NCBI GenBank assembly: GCA_028753945.1
Contig: JAPNXP010000002.1
Coordinates: 10,478,001 to 10,542,000 of the forward strand
Direction of reading: 5' to 3'
DNA from: Hexactinellida sp. DTS-2022
Taxonomy: Eukaryota > Porifera > Hexactinellida
DNA: 64,000 nt
Of the stretch, positions 34,150-46,563 are shown piece after piece (within the stretch, counting starts at the first letter, position 1; each line of letters starts with the position of its first letter). The notes under the pieces were generated by a model. The model was not told where the DNA came from. It saw only the letters and a list, made by a program, of their open reading frames with translations, and did no database searches. The position numbers were made by a program, and so were the translations under genes.

Positions 34150-34700
34150 ATCAGTAATTTAAAGTAATTTAAAAGGGATACTTATTGCAGATAGAATATA
34201 ACATATAGTGAGACGTTCAAAACAGGTATTCACTCAGAAATTGTTATATATCAGCGTCTCAAAAGAATATATAGTAGCACATCTATGTATCTGGTTTATC
34301 TCTACTATCGTCTCAAAATTGTTAGAATCTTTAATTCATAATAAAAAGTAAAAATAAGCCAAAAATTACTTTTATAGTAGTGTCTCAAAATATCATAGTA
34401 TAAATTCTAATAGCACATCCATGGTGTGCTAATACAATGTCTCAAAATCTCACGCGTCTCAAAATATCACTGTATAATTTCTAATAGCACATCCATGGTT
34501 TGGTAATACAATGTCTCAAAATCTCACGCGAATCAAATTATATTATTCTTAAATTCATATTAAAAAGTAAAAATAAGCGAAAAATTTCCTTTTATAGCGT
34601 CTCAAAATATCACTGTATAATTTGTAATAGCACATCCATGGTGTATTTAGTGTATCACATAGGCGTCTCAGAATCTCACGCGTCTCAAAATATCATGCAA
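34150..34700 (+). repeat. Tandem GTCTCAAAATATCAC repeat
   Basis: Words GTCTCAAAATCTCACGC and TAATAGCACATCCATGGT recur with spacings of about 100 bases through four or five diverged units. Confidence 0.7.
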
Positions 34701-34789
34701 CAGCCCTACTGCATGCAGATGAATCTCATTTTTTCCATTTTTTAAAATCCGCCGATTTCTGTAAATATGGAATATTTTAAGTGTGTAAC

Positions 34790-35355
34790 CATTTAATAAT
34801 CCTGTCACGCTTATGTGACTATATAATTAGATTAGTCCTTATATTTACTCATGCATTATTAGCAATTAAAATTATGTGGATCGTAAATCTAAATGTATTG
34901 TGTTTTATACTATATTGTTAAAAGTCAAAGATCTAGAGAAATTATCGTTCAAAGGTATTCCTTTAACAATAGATAAATCGCTTGAAATTAATAATGATGT
35001 CGGTTCCCTGTATACCTTGATTGATCTGGTGAATAGAGGCTCCATGAAGTATCCTTCTTATCATGTGGTAAAATCTCTGTTTATATTGTATGATACATTT
35101 GGAAAGATTGATAACTGCGAATGCTTGAAAAATAATTCTATTCTAGGCAATCCCGAAACTTGCTGGTAAACATAGGTATGAACATTATTGAGGTAGGAAT
35201 AATAACGTGTAGAAAGATTGGTGCATATTTAATGTTTGGAACAGGGATATTCTCAAAAAGCTTTCTGTAACTTGGGCAAACATAATCTTGTCAAAGAGGG
35301 TTCGTAATTAAAATGTCGCAGTTTTAAAAAGGGATAATACCAAACTTAAAAATTA
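34790..35355 (+). pseudogene. P-element transposase C-terminus, second fossil
   Basis: The frame 34876-35169 has LIDLVNRGSMKYPSYHVVKS, equivalent to LTDRGVLKYPSEFILES in the fossil at 1-1805. After a stop and a frameshift a tail WANIILSKRVRN..VAVLKR corresponds to CANCLLANKVNNYNS..KRKL. Upstream a weak HALLA may be the counterpart of HSLAFLAG. Only the last quarter of a P transposase is present; it is more diverged than the first fossil, so it is a different P lineage or much older. Confidence 0.65.
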
Positions 35356-35644
35356 CAATTAAGGAGATAGAGGGTCAAATTTTCGACACCCGATAACCCC
35401 CAATTATTATTGCATTTTTGGACAGTACTAGTTATTCTAAGAAGGAAGTAGAAACTCAGAATATCCAAAATCGAAAAATTTGAATTAGATATTGATAGTT
35501 TAAAACAGCGTAATAGTGAATCCATGATAGTCAACGGCATTTCTAGCAATTTTCTTTCATTGGCGCAAGTTCTAATTTATTGCCAATTTAACTCTACTCG
35601 TGACCTTCTTTATATAAGGATTTCTACTGAGTAGATTTTGCTGG

Positions 35645-37503
35645 ACCATGGATTAATTAAAGGCCATTGATTTTAGGTTATTTATAATTATCTCCATAAC
35701 TAGTAATGATAGACGTCATAAATGTACTATACCAATAAAGGAACTTGGTATCAAGGTATACATAGCATCCATTAGATTTGTGCTATTTCACTTAATGATG
35801 AAGTAATCGATATTTTGGGTGCGAAATATCGTGGTTTAATAACCTGCTTTTACCATAGTTAAACGCGTTATAAATGTTCAAGATTGGAACATGATGATGC
35901 CCAGGACTAGTTAAAAGAAATATATTGAAATTATAAATGGAATTTTGAGACATTCCTCGGTTGCCAGGGAAATGTAAATTTCCTAAATGAACCATAACTC
36001 AAAGACTATCAATTTTATGTCACCTGGGCGAGTAATGATCTATCCGGAATAGATAACTTCCTATAATATTGATAATACATCATTTAGGCTTAAGGTTCAG
36101 GTATACGTACACTAGAGCATTCTACCAAATATATTTACCCGAATTAATTAAATTTTTTACAGCGGATTTACTTCATCTTCTAGATGACAAAAATGCAATA
36201 ATATTTGATCTATTTAACTTCAGTGAATTTTTATTTTCTATAAAATAGTATTTTGCGGATCGGATAAGTTTTTTCCTGTTAATGATTAAGAGTAGATTGT
36301 TGTTGCATTGCATGGAGAAACTTCTAAACTATCATATGAGTGCAAGAATTCTTTTAATCACTAATGAGTCAAATTTTTCATCAATAAATGTGGACATTTT
36401 TCATCATCAATAAAATAAATAAAAATAAAAATAAAAGTTACAAATGAAATCGCTGCACTCATATGATAGAACTAATTGAGAGCTGTCCAAAACCGTTGAG
36501 ATTTTGTTTCTAGGTGGTATATGAGTCATAATATGACTTCCGCAATGGCTATAATTGTGTTTGGAGATAGCGGGGTTTGAAAATAGTGTCCCCTATTGCA
36601 GTGGAATAGGTGGAGGACACTAAAAAGTCTGTATCTTTGAAAGTTTTCGATATTTTTCCATAAGATTTGAAATTATCATGCGATATATTCTGTTCTATCC
36701 AAATATAAGATAAAACTTATATGTGGCTATGTCCCGAAATGATCAAGTTTCTAGGGTATACTGCAACCGGCAACCCACACCAGAACCCCTGTATTTTTTC
36801 AAAGCTCGAGGTGAGTCAAACTTGTGAAATAATTGGAATTTTTCTTGGAAATTTCGTGAGAGTCCACATGGGTATCCACACAATCCGAAATTGCAATAAA
36901 AACGAGATTAACAATAGTTTGGGATTTTATCGAAATTTGGGATTTTGTAGAGTATATCTGAACCTTAAATTCATTAACTTTTGAGATATTGAGATAATAT
37001 AAATAGCAAATAATCTTTCTAAGCTCAATATCTCATTATCTCAAAAGTTAATGAAGTTAAGCATAATTGATGTATTATCAATGAATAGGAAGTTATCTAT
37101 TCCGGATAGATCAGAACTCTCCCAGTTGACATAAAATGAATAGTCTGAGTCATGGTTCATTTTAGGAAATTCACATTTCCCTGGCTACCGAGGAATGTCT
37201 CTACATCCCATTTATAATTTCAATATATTTCTTTTAACTATTCCTGGGCATCATCATGTTCCAAACTTGAACATTTATAACGCGTTTAACTATGGTAAAG
37301 CATTTTATAAAAACACGATATTTCGCACCCAAAATAGCGATTACGTCATCATTAAGTGAAATAGCACAATTCTGAAGGATGCTATGTCTCCCTTGATACC
37401 AAGTTCCTACATAGGTATAGTACATTTATGACGTCTATCATTACTAGTTATTGAGATAATTATAAATAACCTAAAAATCAATGGCCTTTAAGTAATCCAT
37501 GGT
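35645..37503. mobile_element. Second copy of the large palindrome, invaded by a TTAA element
   Basis: Arms 35645-36089 and 36969-37503 match the arms of 25093-26166 (TAACTAGTAATGATAGACGT and TTTTGGGTGCGAAATATCGT blocks) and again begin ACCATGG. Flanking TGG and TCG would be a 3-bp duplication with one difference. The left arm is broken off at 36090 by the element 36094-36964. Arms differ more from each other than in the 25093 copy, so this copy is older. Confidence 0.8.
36094..36964. mobile_element. 871-bp TTAA element nested in the palindrome
   Basis: Ends GGTTCAGGTATAC and complement of GGTTCAGATATAC, with TTAA directly outside both (36090-36093, 36965-36968). Interior is shared with the interspersed repeat at 19040-19640. 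piggyBac/Kolobok-type target, non-coding. Confidence 0.8.
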
Positions 37504-38442
37504 TCGGAGTAGTAGTATGGCCTTATATAACGAAGGTTACGCTCTACTCTATTATTCGAAGTTTTTCCCCAGCACAGAATTTTCGGTATCGATTTTAATA
37601 TTTTTAACTATACATTTTCAAATAATCACTCGATATTATCAGAATAAAAACTCCTTGAAATTTATGGTCCCCCATTCCACACTTCCCCGCTTGTAGAGGT
37701 TTATTAGTATCGATATAAACGAATATGGTAAAGATTTCCCACTTATGGAGGTTCCCCATTTATAGAGACCACACTTATAGAGGTAGCACTGTAATGATAA
37801 GGATCATCTTTGAGAATTAGTTTTTTTCATTACGAATTATTCTTTTTGAGATATGAGAGCCATGCAAAGGTCACTTCCCGGAAATCTTTCGATATTTTTT
37901 TTTAACAAAATGAGGCGACTTCGACCCTTAGTGACGTCCAAAAGGTAAATAAATGTCCGAATCGAATTTTCCTTACGGAATTGGATACATAGTGTATCAA
38001 AGTATAGTTGGAATGCTTAACTCCTTTTTAATAATAAATGCAACAATGCAAAAGCTTGCACATTGTTGAATTAAGCCTACCATGGAAAATAGAGCAGTGT
38101 TCGATTTTTATGCACCGTGTATGTTTCCAAGTTGCACACAACGAAGTTGCAATCGTGTATGGTGCGCTTCAGGGAAATTATCATTGAGGATTTGCCCAAA
38201 ATAATAACTTAGGTGGACAACTATTAGGTAGAAAGATAGGTCATGGGAGAATGTACTTTTTGTTGTGAAAACAATGTTGCTCAGGGGTGTCCTAGGAATT
38301 GAACTGTAATAATGTATAATAATAATGTTAATTAATGCCCCCCACATCGTGCCTTTCTATTGTTTATTTAGATGAAATTTACTTTACTGGTTAAAACTAA
38401 TAACTTGTCTAGGCTACTAACTACCAAACACTATACTATAAA
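37504..38442. other. Non-coding, one orphan element end
   Basis: TTATAGAGGTAGCACTGTA near 37775-37795 is a TA-type right end, preceded by diverged CCGCTTGTAGAGGTTT / CACTTATGGAGGTTCCCC words, but no left end was found. The rest shows no feature. Confidence 0.4.
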
Positions 38443-38653
38443 CAGTAGACCCTCGTTAGTACGAACACGGTTATACGACCTACGAATAAAGCGAACAACG
38501 TCCGATAGTGTTTTTTAACGTCCGATAACGTCCGATGTTTTTTAACGTCCGATAACGTCCGATAACGTCCGATGTTTTTTAACGTCCGATAACGTCCCAT
38601 AACGTCCGATGTTTTTTAACGTCCGATAGTGTTCGTGTTAGCGAGTTCTACTG
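38443..38653. mobile_element. TA-type MITE with AACGTCCGAT array
   Basis: Ends CAGTAGACCCTCGTTAGTAC and complement of CAGTAGAACTCGCTAACACG, TA outside the right end. The body is an array of AACGTCCGAT, with TTTTTT spacers. Confidence 0.8.
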
Positions 38654-39777
38654 TAGATCGAAAAAGAGCTCAATTGGACCCAAATAATTAAGCAAACAGA
38701 ATCAAACACAATACATAAAAACAGCTCGACAAATCCGCTAATATGATATCCAAATGAAAGATACATGCAAGATTTCCCCTGTCAACAGAAACTGTGTAAA
38801 GACGGTTATCAATGTATTTGATTAGGTACGTTGTTCCTCCTCTACCTGATACTCCCGAAACTTACTTTCCTGCTGCTCTATAGGAGATTCCGTAGGAAGC
38901 ATATAATCAGTCAGTGTCGTGTCCGGAGATGACCGATAGCTCCCAAAATGACTGAGTAAGTTGCCCTTCGTAGCTGGTAATCCATTCAAACGAGCTACTC
39001 AGCTCTTTACAGTAGGCGATAGGATACTAACACAGGTTTCACCCATTGTTTATTGTAACTTGGTGGGAGGTTTTGAAACTTTTATCAAAACTACAGACGT
39101 TATTCCGGTAGGTGACTCACCATAGTTATTGTACTAACTGTATTCTTGTCACCTGGCGATTTATTGTATCTTTTCTTGTTGGTATACAAGCTGGATATTC
39201 CTCATTTCTTCCTATGTTTATTGTCACTTTGTGGGAGGTTTTACTACTGATATATAATATATCAAATATGGCCATTAAAAAAAAGTGAATTACAGTTTCG
39301 ACAAAAATTGTCGCTCCTGCAAATTTGGTCCCCCCTTCCCCCCCCCCCAATCTAGTGAATACTAAATTAATTATTATATTATTCATAGCTAAATTATATT
39401 AGGGGTATTTGGGGCAGGCTCGGACAGTTAAGATTTTGAACAAATTCACAACCAAAGTGTGACTTATCAACAATTATAAAATGTTCCTTACTCAGTTTAG
39501 CTGTTCCAATAGGAAGCACAATTTTGATTTTATAACTCTATTTTTATAAAACTTATTTCAAGTATTTGTGGAAAATTATATTAATTTTTCACTAAAAAAT
39601 AGATAATTCAATAAAAATTTATTAAAATCGAAATTCTGCTCCCAATGGGATCTAGTACTAGCTTATACGCCTTTTTGCAATATTAGTCTGTTTCAAAAAA
39701 TTTCAGATTTCTCTGAATCATTTTCTGAAAAGTGTCTAATATTATATTTTTTATACTTTTTCTAATTTTTTAAAATA
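38654..39777. other. No feature seen
   Basis: AT-rich, a 10-C run near 39345, no convincing frame or repeat end. Confidence 0.4.
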
Positions 39778-40130
39778 CAGTGGAAGCCCGCGCATCGGGG
39801 CACTCGCGTATCGGGGCACCCCTCTTAACGGTCAGTAGGTTGGGAATTTGCTTTTTTCACAGTAAAAATAACCCGGCGTGTCTGAGCGCCATTCACTTAT
39901 CGGGGCACTCCACCGAAGATTATTTTCTCTTGAGTAACATCTTTTTACTTTTGAGCAGCTTAGTATTCTTTGTCATTCCGCTAAGCGTTCCCACTGAAGC
40001 TAGAGACACGTGCTGAAGTACTCGAGGGAGTTAAAAAAAAAATCCGTGAATATCATGGATTTGTGACTCCTAGTGTAGGTAAAGTATAATGTGAAATTGT
40101 AATGTGTAGTAATGCTTAAATATCATCCTT
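39778..40130. mobile_element. Truncated copy of the 32870 MITE
   Basis: Left end CAGTGGAAGCCCGCGCATCG after TA, then the same order of blocks as 32870-33235 (TATCGGGG, TCCACCGAAGATTATTT, CTCTTGAGTAACAT). Similarity stops near 40130 and the right end is missing. Confidence 0.75.
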
Positions 40131-40733
40131 AATTGTGTCGATTTCAACATTTCAAAATGTGACAATTACGTCATTAGGTGCGAATATTTGTTCTAAACTC
40201 GAACTTATCATAGTCAGACCCAAAATACCCTTTTGACCAAAGCTGGGCACTAATCCGTTAATCCGTTAATCATTAATTAGCAAAAGTTAAATTTTTGCTA
40301 GCGATTAACTTTTAAGTTAATTTTGAAATCGTTAACGGACTTAATGTATATGTAATATATATTTGCATAGGATTGATATACAATGTGTTGTGATATATAT
40401 GATATGATATAGTATATGATATATATGATTTGATATAGATTATATAAGTTATATAATCACTCACAGTGACTTCAGTTATAACCGTTATAAGTTGGATTGA
40501 AATAAATAACCAGTTACAGCAAAGTTTTATTTTCCCCTAGAGTATCAAATGCATTTATTTTCCTCCGCTGAAAACAAATATCATGTTAGAACGAACGAAA
40601 GAGAATACAAGTCGCTTGGATTTCGTTATAACGGAAGTTGACTGCATTTGGGTATTGATAGACATATTCTTTATTGACTTAATGTCTTAGGCAATAGACA
40701 TATTCTTTATTGACTTAATCTCATAGGCGTTCA
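40131..40733. other. Non-coding, fragmentary
   Basis: (TATGATATA)-rich tract at 40380-40450, a doubled GACATATTCTTTATTGACTT word at 40650-40720, and an orphan TA-type right end CGTTATAACGGAAGTTGACTG near 40625 related to the 16557 family. Confidence 0.4.
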
Positions 40734-42180
40734 ATATGCAACCAAATAAGCCGCATTACATCTGCAAAAATTGCAATATGAATATTAAAGCTGGAAAACA
40801 CCAAAGATAGCTCTCTGTCGTGGCCTGAACTTTCCAGAAATTCCTTTTCCACTTCTGAATCTTACTACTGTTGAGCAAAGACTAATCTCTCTCATGCATG
40901 AATTTATGAATATACGATCTCTAGGCAGAGAGAGACAGCATGGTTTACATGGTATGATAGTAAATGTCCCGATTGATTTGGAGAAGACTGTAAATAAGTT
41001 ACCGAGAACATTCGAGCAGTCTCAAACTATTAAATTACAATTATTCCGCTAAATGTCCTACAAGAAACCGTATTTATATGAAACAATTCGGCCTCAGAAT
41101 GTATTAGCAGCTGCACAGTACCTATTACCCACACAATTATCCAGAGAAGAAGGAATTGAACTGTCTGAGAATTGGACAAATGATATTGGTGTTAGAGGAG
41201 AGGAAGTTACTGACTTTATAGTTAATCCTTGTGATAGACCGGGGAATTTGATAGTTGATACTGGTAATAATAATATTCACGATGATGGAATAACAGTTGA
41301 ACTACCAAATGAAAGTGAAACAATACTGAATGAAATTGATGACTTACTGCAGGAATTAAATCAATGGGATGAAACAAAAAATGACTTACCAATTAATCCG
41401 GCGCATTGGATATGCTCCTTCTTCCCATCAAAATATATTAATAAAATTAGCTCCAGGAGAAGGAAGTAAACCTCTAGTACTCACACCAGATAAGTACTTT
41501 GAGGAGCCAGCTTATCCCTATATTTTCGGGGATGAAAAGCGACACATTCCAGAGGATATTTCTCTAGGCAAGAGAGCTAAATCGGATATTATGAGGTAAT
41601 GGAATAAATTATAAAATTATTCTCCAAACGAATTCTAAGTTTATTTTGAATGACTTTACTTCTTAGATACGATCGGAGATGTATCACCAATATTCCTTTG
41701 CTGTTCTTCAAATACAACTTGTGGAAACAGATTGTATCAACAGTTCAATTAATATATGTATGAGGCGGACTAAATCTTGAAAAACAAAACTCCAACTGTG
41801 TCAGATGTTCTAAATGATGACAATCTGCAAAAGATGATTGAAAATGATAGCGCTTTCAAATTCTTGAAAACAATACTCTCATCCCGGCTTTCTGGCAATA
41901 AAAGCAGAAAGAATTGATGAGTATGATGCGACAACTAGGCTGCCCTACATTCTTCCTCACACTGTCTGCAGCTGAAACTAAGTGGCTTGAATTGCTCAAA
42001 ATACTAAAGGAGATCCTGGATGGTATACAATTATCGGTTGATGATATAATAAATTTGCAGTGGAGTCATAGCGCAGACCTCATAAAGAGGGATCCTGTCA
42101 CCTGTGCCAGGTATTTCTATCATCGGTCTAGGGAATTCTTTAAGGTTCTCAAAGCGAAAGTTAGTCCCCTTGGTGTATTA
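40734..42180 (+). pseudogene. Helitron Rep/helicase N-terminal part, decayed
   Basis: Rolling-circle transposon protein fossil. In order: YICKNCNMNIKAGK, IPFPLLNLT, a DUF6570-like block GLHGMIVNVPIDLEKTVNKL and LPRTFEQSQTIKLQL, the frame 41053-41466 with acidic linker, then in a shifted frame KLAPGEGSKPL and EEPAYPYIFG, and a Helitron_like_N block at 41914-42170 with MMRQLGCPTFFLTLSAAETK and KRDPVTCARYFYHRS. This order is the standard order of Helitron proteins upstream of the Rep HUH motif. The Rep and helicase parts are absent; similarity stops at about 42180 where a hAT fossil begins on the other strand. Several frameshifts and stops. No TC or CTRR ends identified. Confidence 0.8.
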
Positions 42181-42183
42181 AGG

Positions 42184-43960
42184 CCGAATCGTTGACAAAG
42201 ACCTTTAATTTCAGATTCACCATACCCAGGTTGATGTTCAATAGGCCAGCTATCCTTGTTCAAAATATTGAACTCGCTCATAAGAGTATTGTAAATATTT
42301 TGATCAGTTGGCGACCTGGAGAATGTAGTAGCAAATAATCTATCCTTCATCCTGTTAACAAGACATTCAGGAAATCTCTGCTTATTAATTGTCACAACAT
42401 TCTGATTATGAAGGGTAACACTGTGAAATGACAGAGAATGAAGTGCAGTTTGAACTTCAAGAGATTAGAACCCAATGTAAATTGCATTGCCTCTAAACAT
42501 CTAATAGTTCTACGTATCAATTTATCCGCACTGATAATGGTCATCTCTCGATTTTGGAGCATCTGCGAAATGTTTTATAATTCATATAGGGTGTCAAACA
42601 TTAAAGCAAGATCTGTTAAAAACTCAGGAGAACGCATGCGCCTTAAAAGTCTTGTGAACGATGCTCTATCCTTTGAATTCCTTTCCGGATCATTAGATGC
42701 TTTTTCGAAATGAGAACACAATGGATGAAAATTATTCCAAACAGCCGAAACAGTACGAAATGAACTTGCACCCAAAGTCTGACAGAATTCTCTTGGTTAA
42801 ATTTGACTTTTTATTGAACAACTGTAAAGTGGATACAATTTGTCGAAGAAATGTTGAAAATGATTAATTGCTGTCACTTCATTAATTGCATCATGGATAG
42901 AAAGTTCTAGTCGATGGTTTAAACAATGCCACACAATGATTTTAGAATACTTTGCAATTAACCTACTAGATACGCTAGAATTTTTTCCAAGCATGACACT
43001 CGCACCATCACTGGCAAAACTTACAAAATTTCTTCCTAAAAATCATCATCAAATCCATGAATATTTAGGCAGTTCAATAAAGATGTAGTTATTATCAACG
43101 AAGATTGTCCTGTTAGATCCAAGAGCTCCAAAAACAAAAAATGTTGATAATCTAGCTTCGATGTTTCGCATTTTATGTAGACAATTAATGTTGTTTTATT
43201 CGAGATAGTAGTAGATTCCTCAATCAAAATCGAGATTTACCGTTTATCTCGAGAATTCTGTTACAAATCTTTCTGCACATTTCACTAGCAATCATGTCAA
43301 TCATAACAGTCACCATAGGCGCCAAGTTTGGGATTTTGGGGGGGGCTGGGGGGGGCCAGCCCTCCCCCCAAATTGCTGATTGGGGGGGTGCTGGGAGCAA
43401 CACCCGGACCTGACGGTCGATTTAATTTTGATATGAAAGTGGTCCTTTTGATCGACCAAGGGATGATATAAGGTGAGAATCACGTTTGTTACTCAATATA
43501 TCCAGATTTTGTTTCTAAAGAAACAAATCTGGAAATATTTAGTAAAGATCTCAGTGGCCCCCCCAGAACCCCCCAAGTGGCCCCCCCCATCTTTGATTAT
43601 ATTTTCGAAAACTTGACGCCTATGACAGTGACTGTGGAACGTGAGTGCAAACACTTACGGAGATTTGCCCCATTCAATGTCTGTGGTTCAATCAGATCTG
43701 GGTGATCTGAATAACGTTTGTAATTTTTCGCAATATAATACGCTGTACGAATCACATTTTGTGAAGTTCAATATGAGATGCATTCATTACATCTACTCTC
43801 TTTTCGAATCTTTCCATAGTTGCTTCTTCCAAAATTTGTTAAGCCGAACTATGTGCATTTGAGAACAAATGTCTTGATATCTTTTTTCTAATACTTTTTA
43901 AGGATAAATTAAGTTGAGGTAGTTCTTTACCAAGAGAATATTAAGTGCTTTCGAATTGAT
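42184..43960 (-). pseudogene. hAT transposase, KIAA1586-like type, decayed
   Basis: Read from 43960 to 42184: YIAKNYKRYSDHPDLIEPQT and LNGANLRKCLHSRSTVTV, then the MITE 43314-43624, then TVMIDMIASEMCRKICNRIL, EESTTISNKTTLIVYIKCET (first catalytic Asp region), SDGASVMLGKNSSVSSRL and VWHCLNHRLELSIHDAINEV, ASSFRTVSAVWNNF, HFEKASNDPERNSKDRASF, and a tail KGLCQRFGLN. This is the order of the hAT transposases related to vertebrate KIAA1586. Several small frameshifts; the C-terminal dimerisation block is cut short at about 42184 where it joins the Helitron fossil. The first exon is not clear. Confidence 0.85.
43314..43624. mobile_element. hAT MITE (CATAGGCGCCAAG type), copy 1, inside the hAT fossil
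   Basis: Ends CATAGGCGCCAAGTTTG and complement of CATAGGCGTCAAGTTT. ACAGTCAC (43306-43313) and ACAGTGAC (43625-43632) flank it, an 8-bp duplication with one change. It splits the hAT transposase fossil within STVTV. About 300 bp are shared with 60461-60802. Contains runs of G on one side and C on the other. Confidence 0.9.
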
Positions 43961-44169
43961 CTACGTATACAAATGCCTGAACTCTCTGTTACAAAGAAAT
44001 ATTACTAGTCAAATAATAGCATAAATTCTCTGTTATTGATGATACAGGATCGAGGTATCCTTATTGCGCAGCTGAAATTTATTGGGCTATTATGAGAATT
44101 TTAATTTTTCAAAAAATAAGTTTGTGTAACATATTTATTTATCATGCGGTGATATTTTGAGGTGGTTAA

Positions 44170-44290
44170 GGCGGCAAAGCGGCCGTTAATTGTATTACGT
44201 AGTGTCTAACACGAACAAAAATAGGTCGCGAAGCGACCTATGTGAGAGAGTGATCCGTCACAAGCGACCGAGACCAAAGGGCTCGTATAA
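44170..44290 (+). ncRNA. Hairpin-rich repeat, copy 1 (structured RNA candidate)
   Basis: Three hairpins: GGCGGC..GCGGCC, ATAGGTCGC GAA GCGACCTAT (44221-44241), and GTCACAAGCGAC. Between them GTTAATTGTAT and AACACGAACAAA. Copy 2 at 59709-59830 is alike at most positions, and the paired stem positions differ together (see findings). It could be the 5' or 3' structured region of a retroelement, a SINE or an RNA gene. No known family recognised; no A/B boxes seen. Confidence 0.5.
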
Positions 44291-45255
44291 TAATATAACA
44301 TGGCAGTCATTTCAATACTGGGCCACTATAATATAGTCGGAACATTAATAACTTATTATAACAAGCTGCTCGTCCGCGATACGCGCGTTCTTACATTTTG
44401 CACTCAGGCCTGCGGTCCACGCTTGTATTTCAAGCGTATACACTTGAAAATACATGCCTCTTTGCATTTAAAAAAAGTGCAAAAGTAACGTTCACCAAAG
44501 TATTGGCCGAAACCGGTAAACGCTATATGAGCCGCTAAAACGTTATTAGCGAAAAATATACACAACTTTCCTTACTTCACGCCTTTTGCCATTTTGTATA
44601 AAAAATGATTGTTTGTAGCCCCATTCATAGGTTGATTATAATACCGGAAATCATTTAGGAATTATTTTAACTGGCCGAATTCTATCTGCAAATGACTGTT
44701 GTATAGAGTGACTTATAACAGATTAAACTATACAACATATAGGTAGCACGTAACAGTTGTTCTAGAGCAGAGAATCCCAATTTTTAAAAGCAGTGGGCCC
44801 CTAAGTTGTTTATAAACACCTCATGAACCCCAGTTTTAGTCTTTATATTGGGACGAAGTAAGTCAATTGGAAATACTAATCCAGTGGTCGCCGATATTTT
44901 TGAATACGTTTTTATGCTCATTTTATTCTCCTTGTGTAGTAGACCGAATCGAAGTATGGAAATTATCTACTGCTAAGAAATCCCATTTATCTTCTCGTAG
45001 CCCTAATTTGGCATTGTAGACCCATGTGGGAACAGTTTTTGTATTGAATGCGAATCATTTAATATCAAATAGACACAATGGAATGTTAGAAATGAATGGC
45101 TAGACAGACGGAACACAAATAACTGATTGGATGTAGAAATTTACTCACGAGTCTCGAGTCTCGACCAATTAAATTAATCCAGGTAGACATTATATTATGC
45201 ACACTTAACAATTGATAGACACTAAAATCTATTTATACTAATTGACAACACTCGA
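44291..45255. other. Non-coding with repeat fragments
   Basis: GGGCCACTATAATATAGTCGG near 44318 is the palindromic core of the 46564 minisatellite as a single copy. AGCAGAGAATCCCAATTTTT near 44766 and CAGTGGTCGCCGA near 44882 look like hAT-type ends without partners. 45052-45210 is a part of the repeat at 5880/21590. Confidence 0.4.
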
Positions 45256-45259
45256 ATTT

Positions 45260-45629
45260 AAGGCCAGGTAAAATAAATTAATTGTTTATCATCCGGATTT
45301 TTTCAGAATATACGGACGGCGGACGGGATTTTATTTTTATTTTCAATTTCCATAAATATGAAAATAACATTATCCTATGCCAAACAATCAATATTAATAT
45401 TTGATTTAATTAAGAAAATAACATGACAATGTCCAAATAATTAATGTAATACCCTAAATACAAGACTAATTAAAAATTGATACATTATGACTTTATGAGT
45501 ACTTTACACAAGTTTATAGTTAATATCTGACGATTATGATCATAAGATAAGAATAAAATATATCCGGACGGGGGGTAAAATTTGGGACGGACGGGGATGA
45601 TAAACAAGTTATTTATTTTATATGGCCTA
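45260..45629. mobile_element. AGGCC-ended element, uninterrupted copy
   Basis: Ends AGGCCAGGTAAAATAAATTA and complement of TAGGCCATATAAAATAAATA, then TTGTTTATCATCC on both sides. Contains the GGACGGCGGACGGGA and GGACGGGGATGATAAAC blocks. Serves as the reference for the split copy 8960-10581. Non-coding. Confidence 0.75.
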
Positions 45630-45639
45630 ATTGGTTAAA

Positions 45640-46420
45640 GTTTTGTCCGCTTTTGAGAGGGAAGATGTGAATGTTTTTCTTAGATATTAGAAATAGGTAC
45701 TCAATAAAAAATCTTTGCTTGGATAGACAAAAGTAGATAATATTCCAACGTTGGGGCAGATAAATGGGTATACAATATTGCGTCATTGGGGTAAGTGAAG
45801 GGTTTCTCAATATTAAGTCGTTGGGGCTTAGGAATAAGTCCACAATAATACTTCGTTGAGGCAGATAAATAGGTACATAATATCCCGTCTTGGGGCAGGT
45901 GAATAAGTACTCAATATTCCGTCTTTGGGACAGGTGAATAAGTACACATTATGCCTTCGTTGGGGCAGGTGAAATAATACATAATAGTCTGCGTTGTGGC
46001 AAGTGAATAGGTACTGAATATTAAGTTGTTGGGGCAGGTAATTAGGACAGGAGCGTCATACCCAGTATTGCTGGTGCGCCGAGCGACGTAGCACTTTTCA
46101 TAGTGGTCCGGCGTTGGCGTAGCACTTTTCAGGATGGCCAGCTTTGCTGACTACCGCTATATATTCGTAATTAACTTTATTTTGATGGTTTACTCAATTA
46201 ATGAAATACTCGCCGGATCAAATTCAAATTAGTGTTGCGGCGATGCCAGACAAGATTCGGAAAAACGGCAGTTGCTTCACCCAACTAGATTCGAATAATA
46301 CTAAAATTCTACGCCGTAGCACCGTTGGGACGTCCCCCACCTGAGGTTGTATCAATATTTCATCGTGGGGCAGGTACATAGGTGCTCAATATTCCGTCGT
46401 TGGGCATTGGGGACTGAAAA
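45640..46420. repeat. About 40-bp minisatellite with an inserted block
   Basis: Units of TTGGGGCAGGTGAATAGGTA plus CACAATATTCCGTCG at 45640-46045 and 46345-46415. The 300 bases between them (46046-46345) are GC-richer and unrelated, perhaps an element; its ends are not clear. Confidence 0.7.
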
Positions 46421-46563
46421 ATAATTGATTTTCTAATGAAAGTAATTTCTATTTGTACCTTTACCCCACCGCCAGCGCGGATACCGACAATTCGTACCAC
46501 GACATTTCGTACCTAGTTTGATTGGTCGAATTATTTGTAAGAATTATATTATTTTATAATAAT

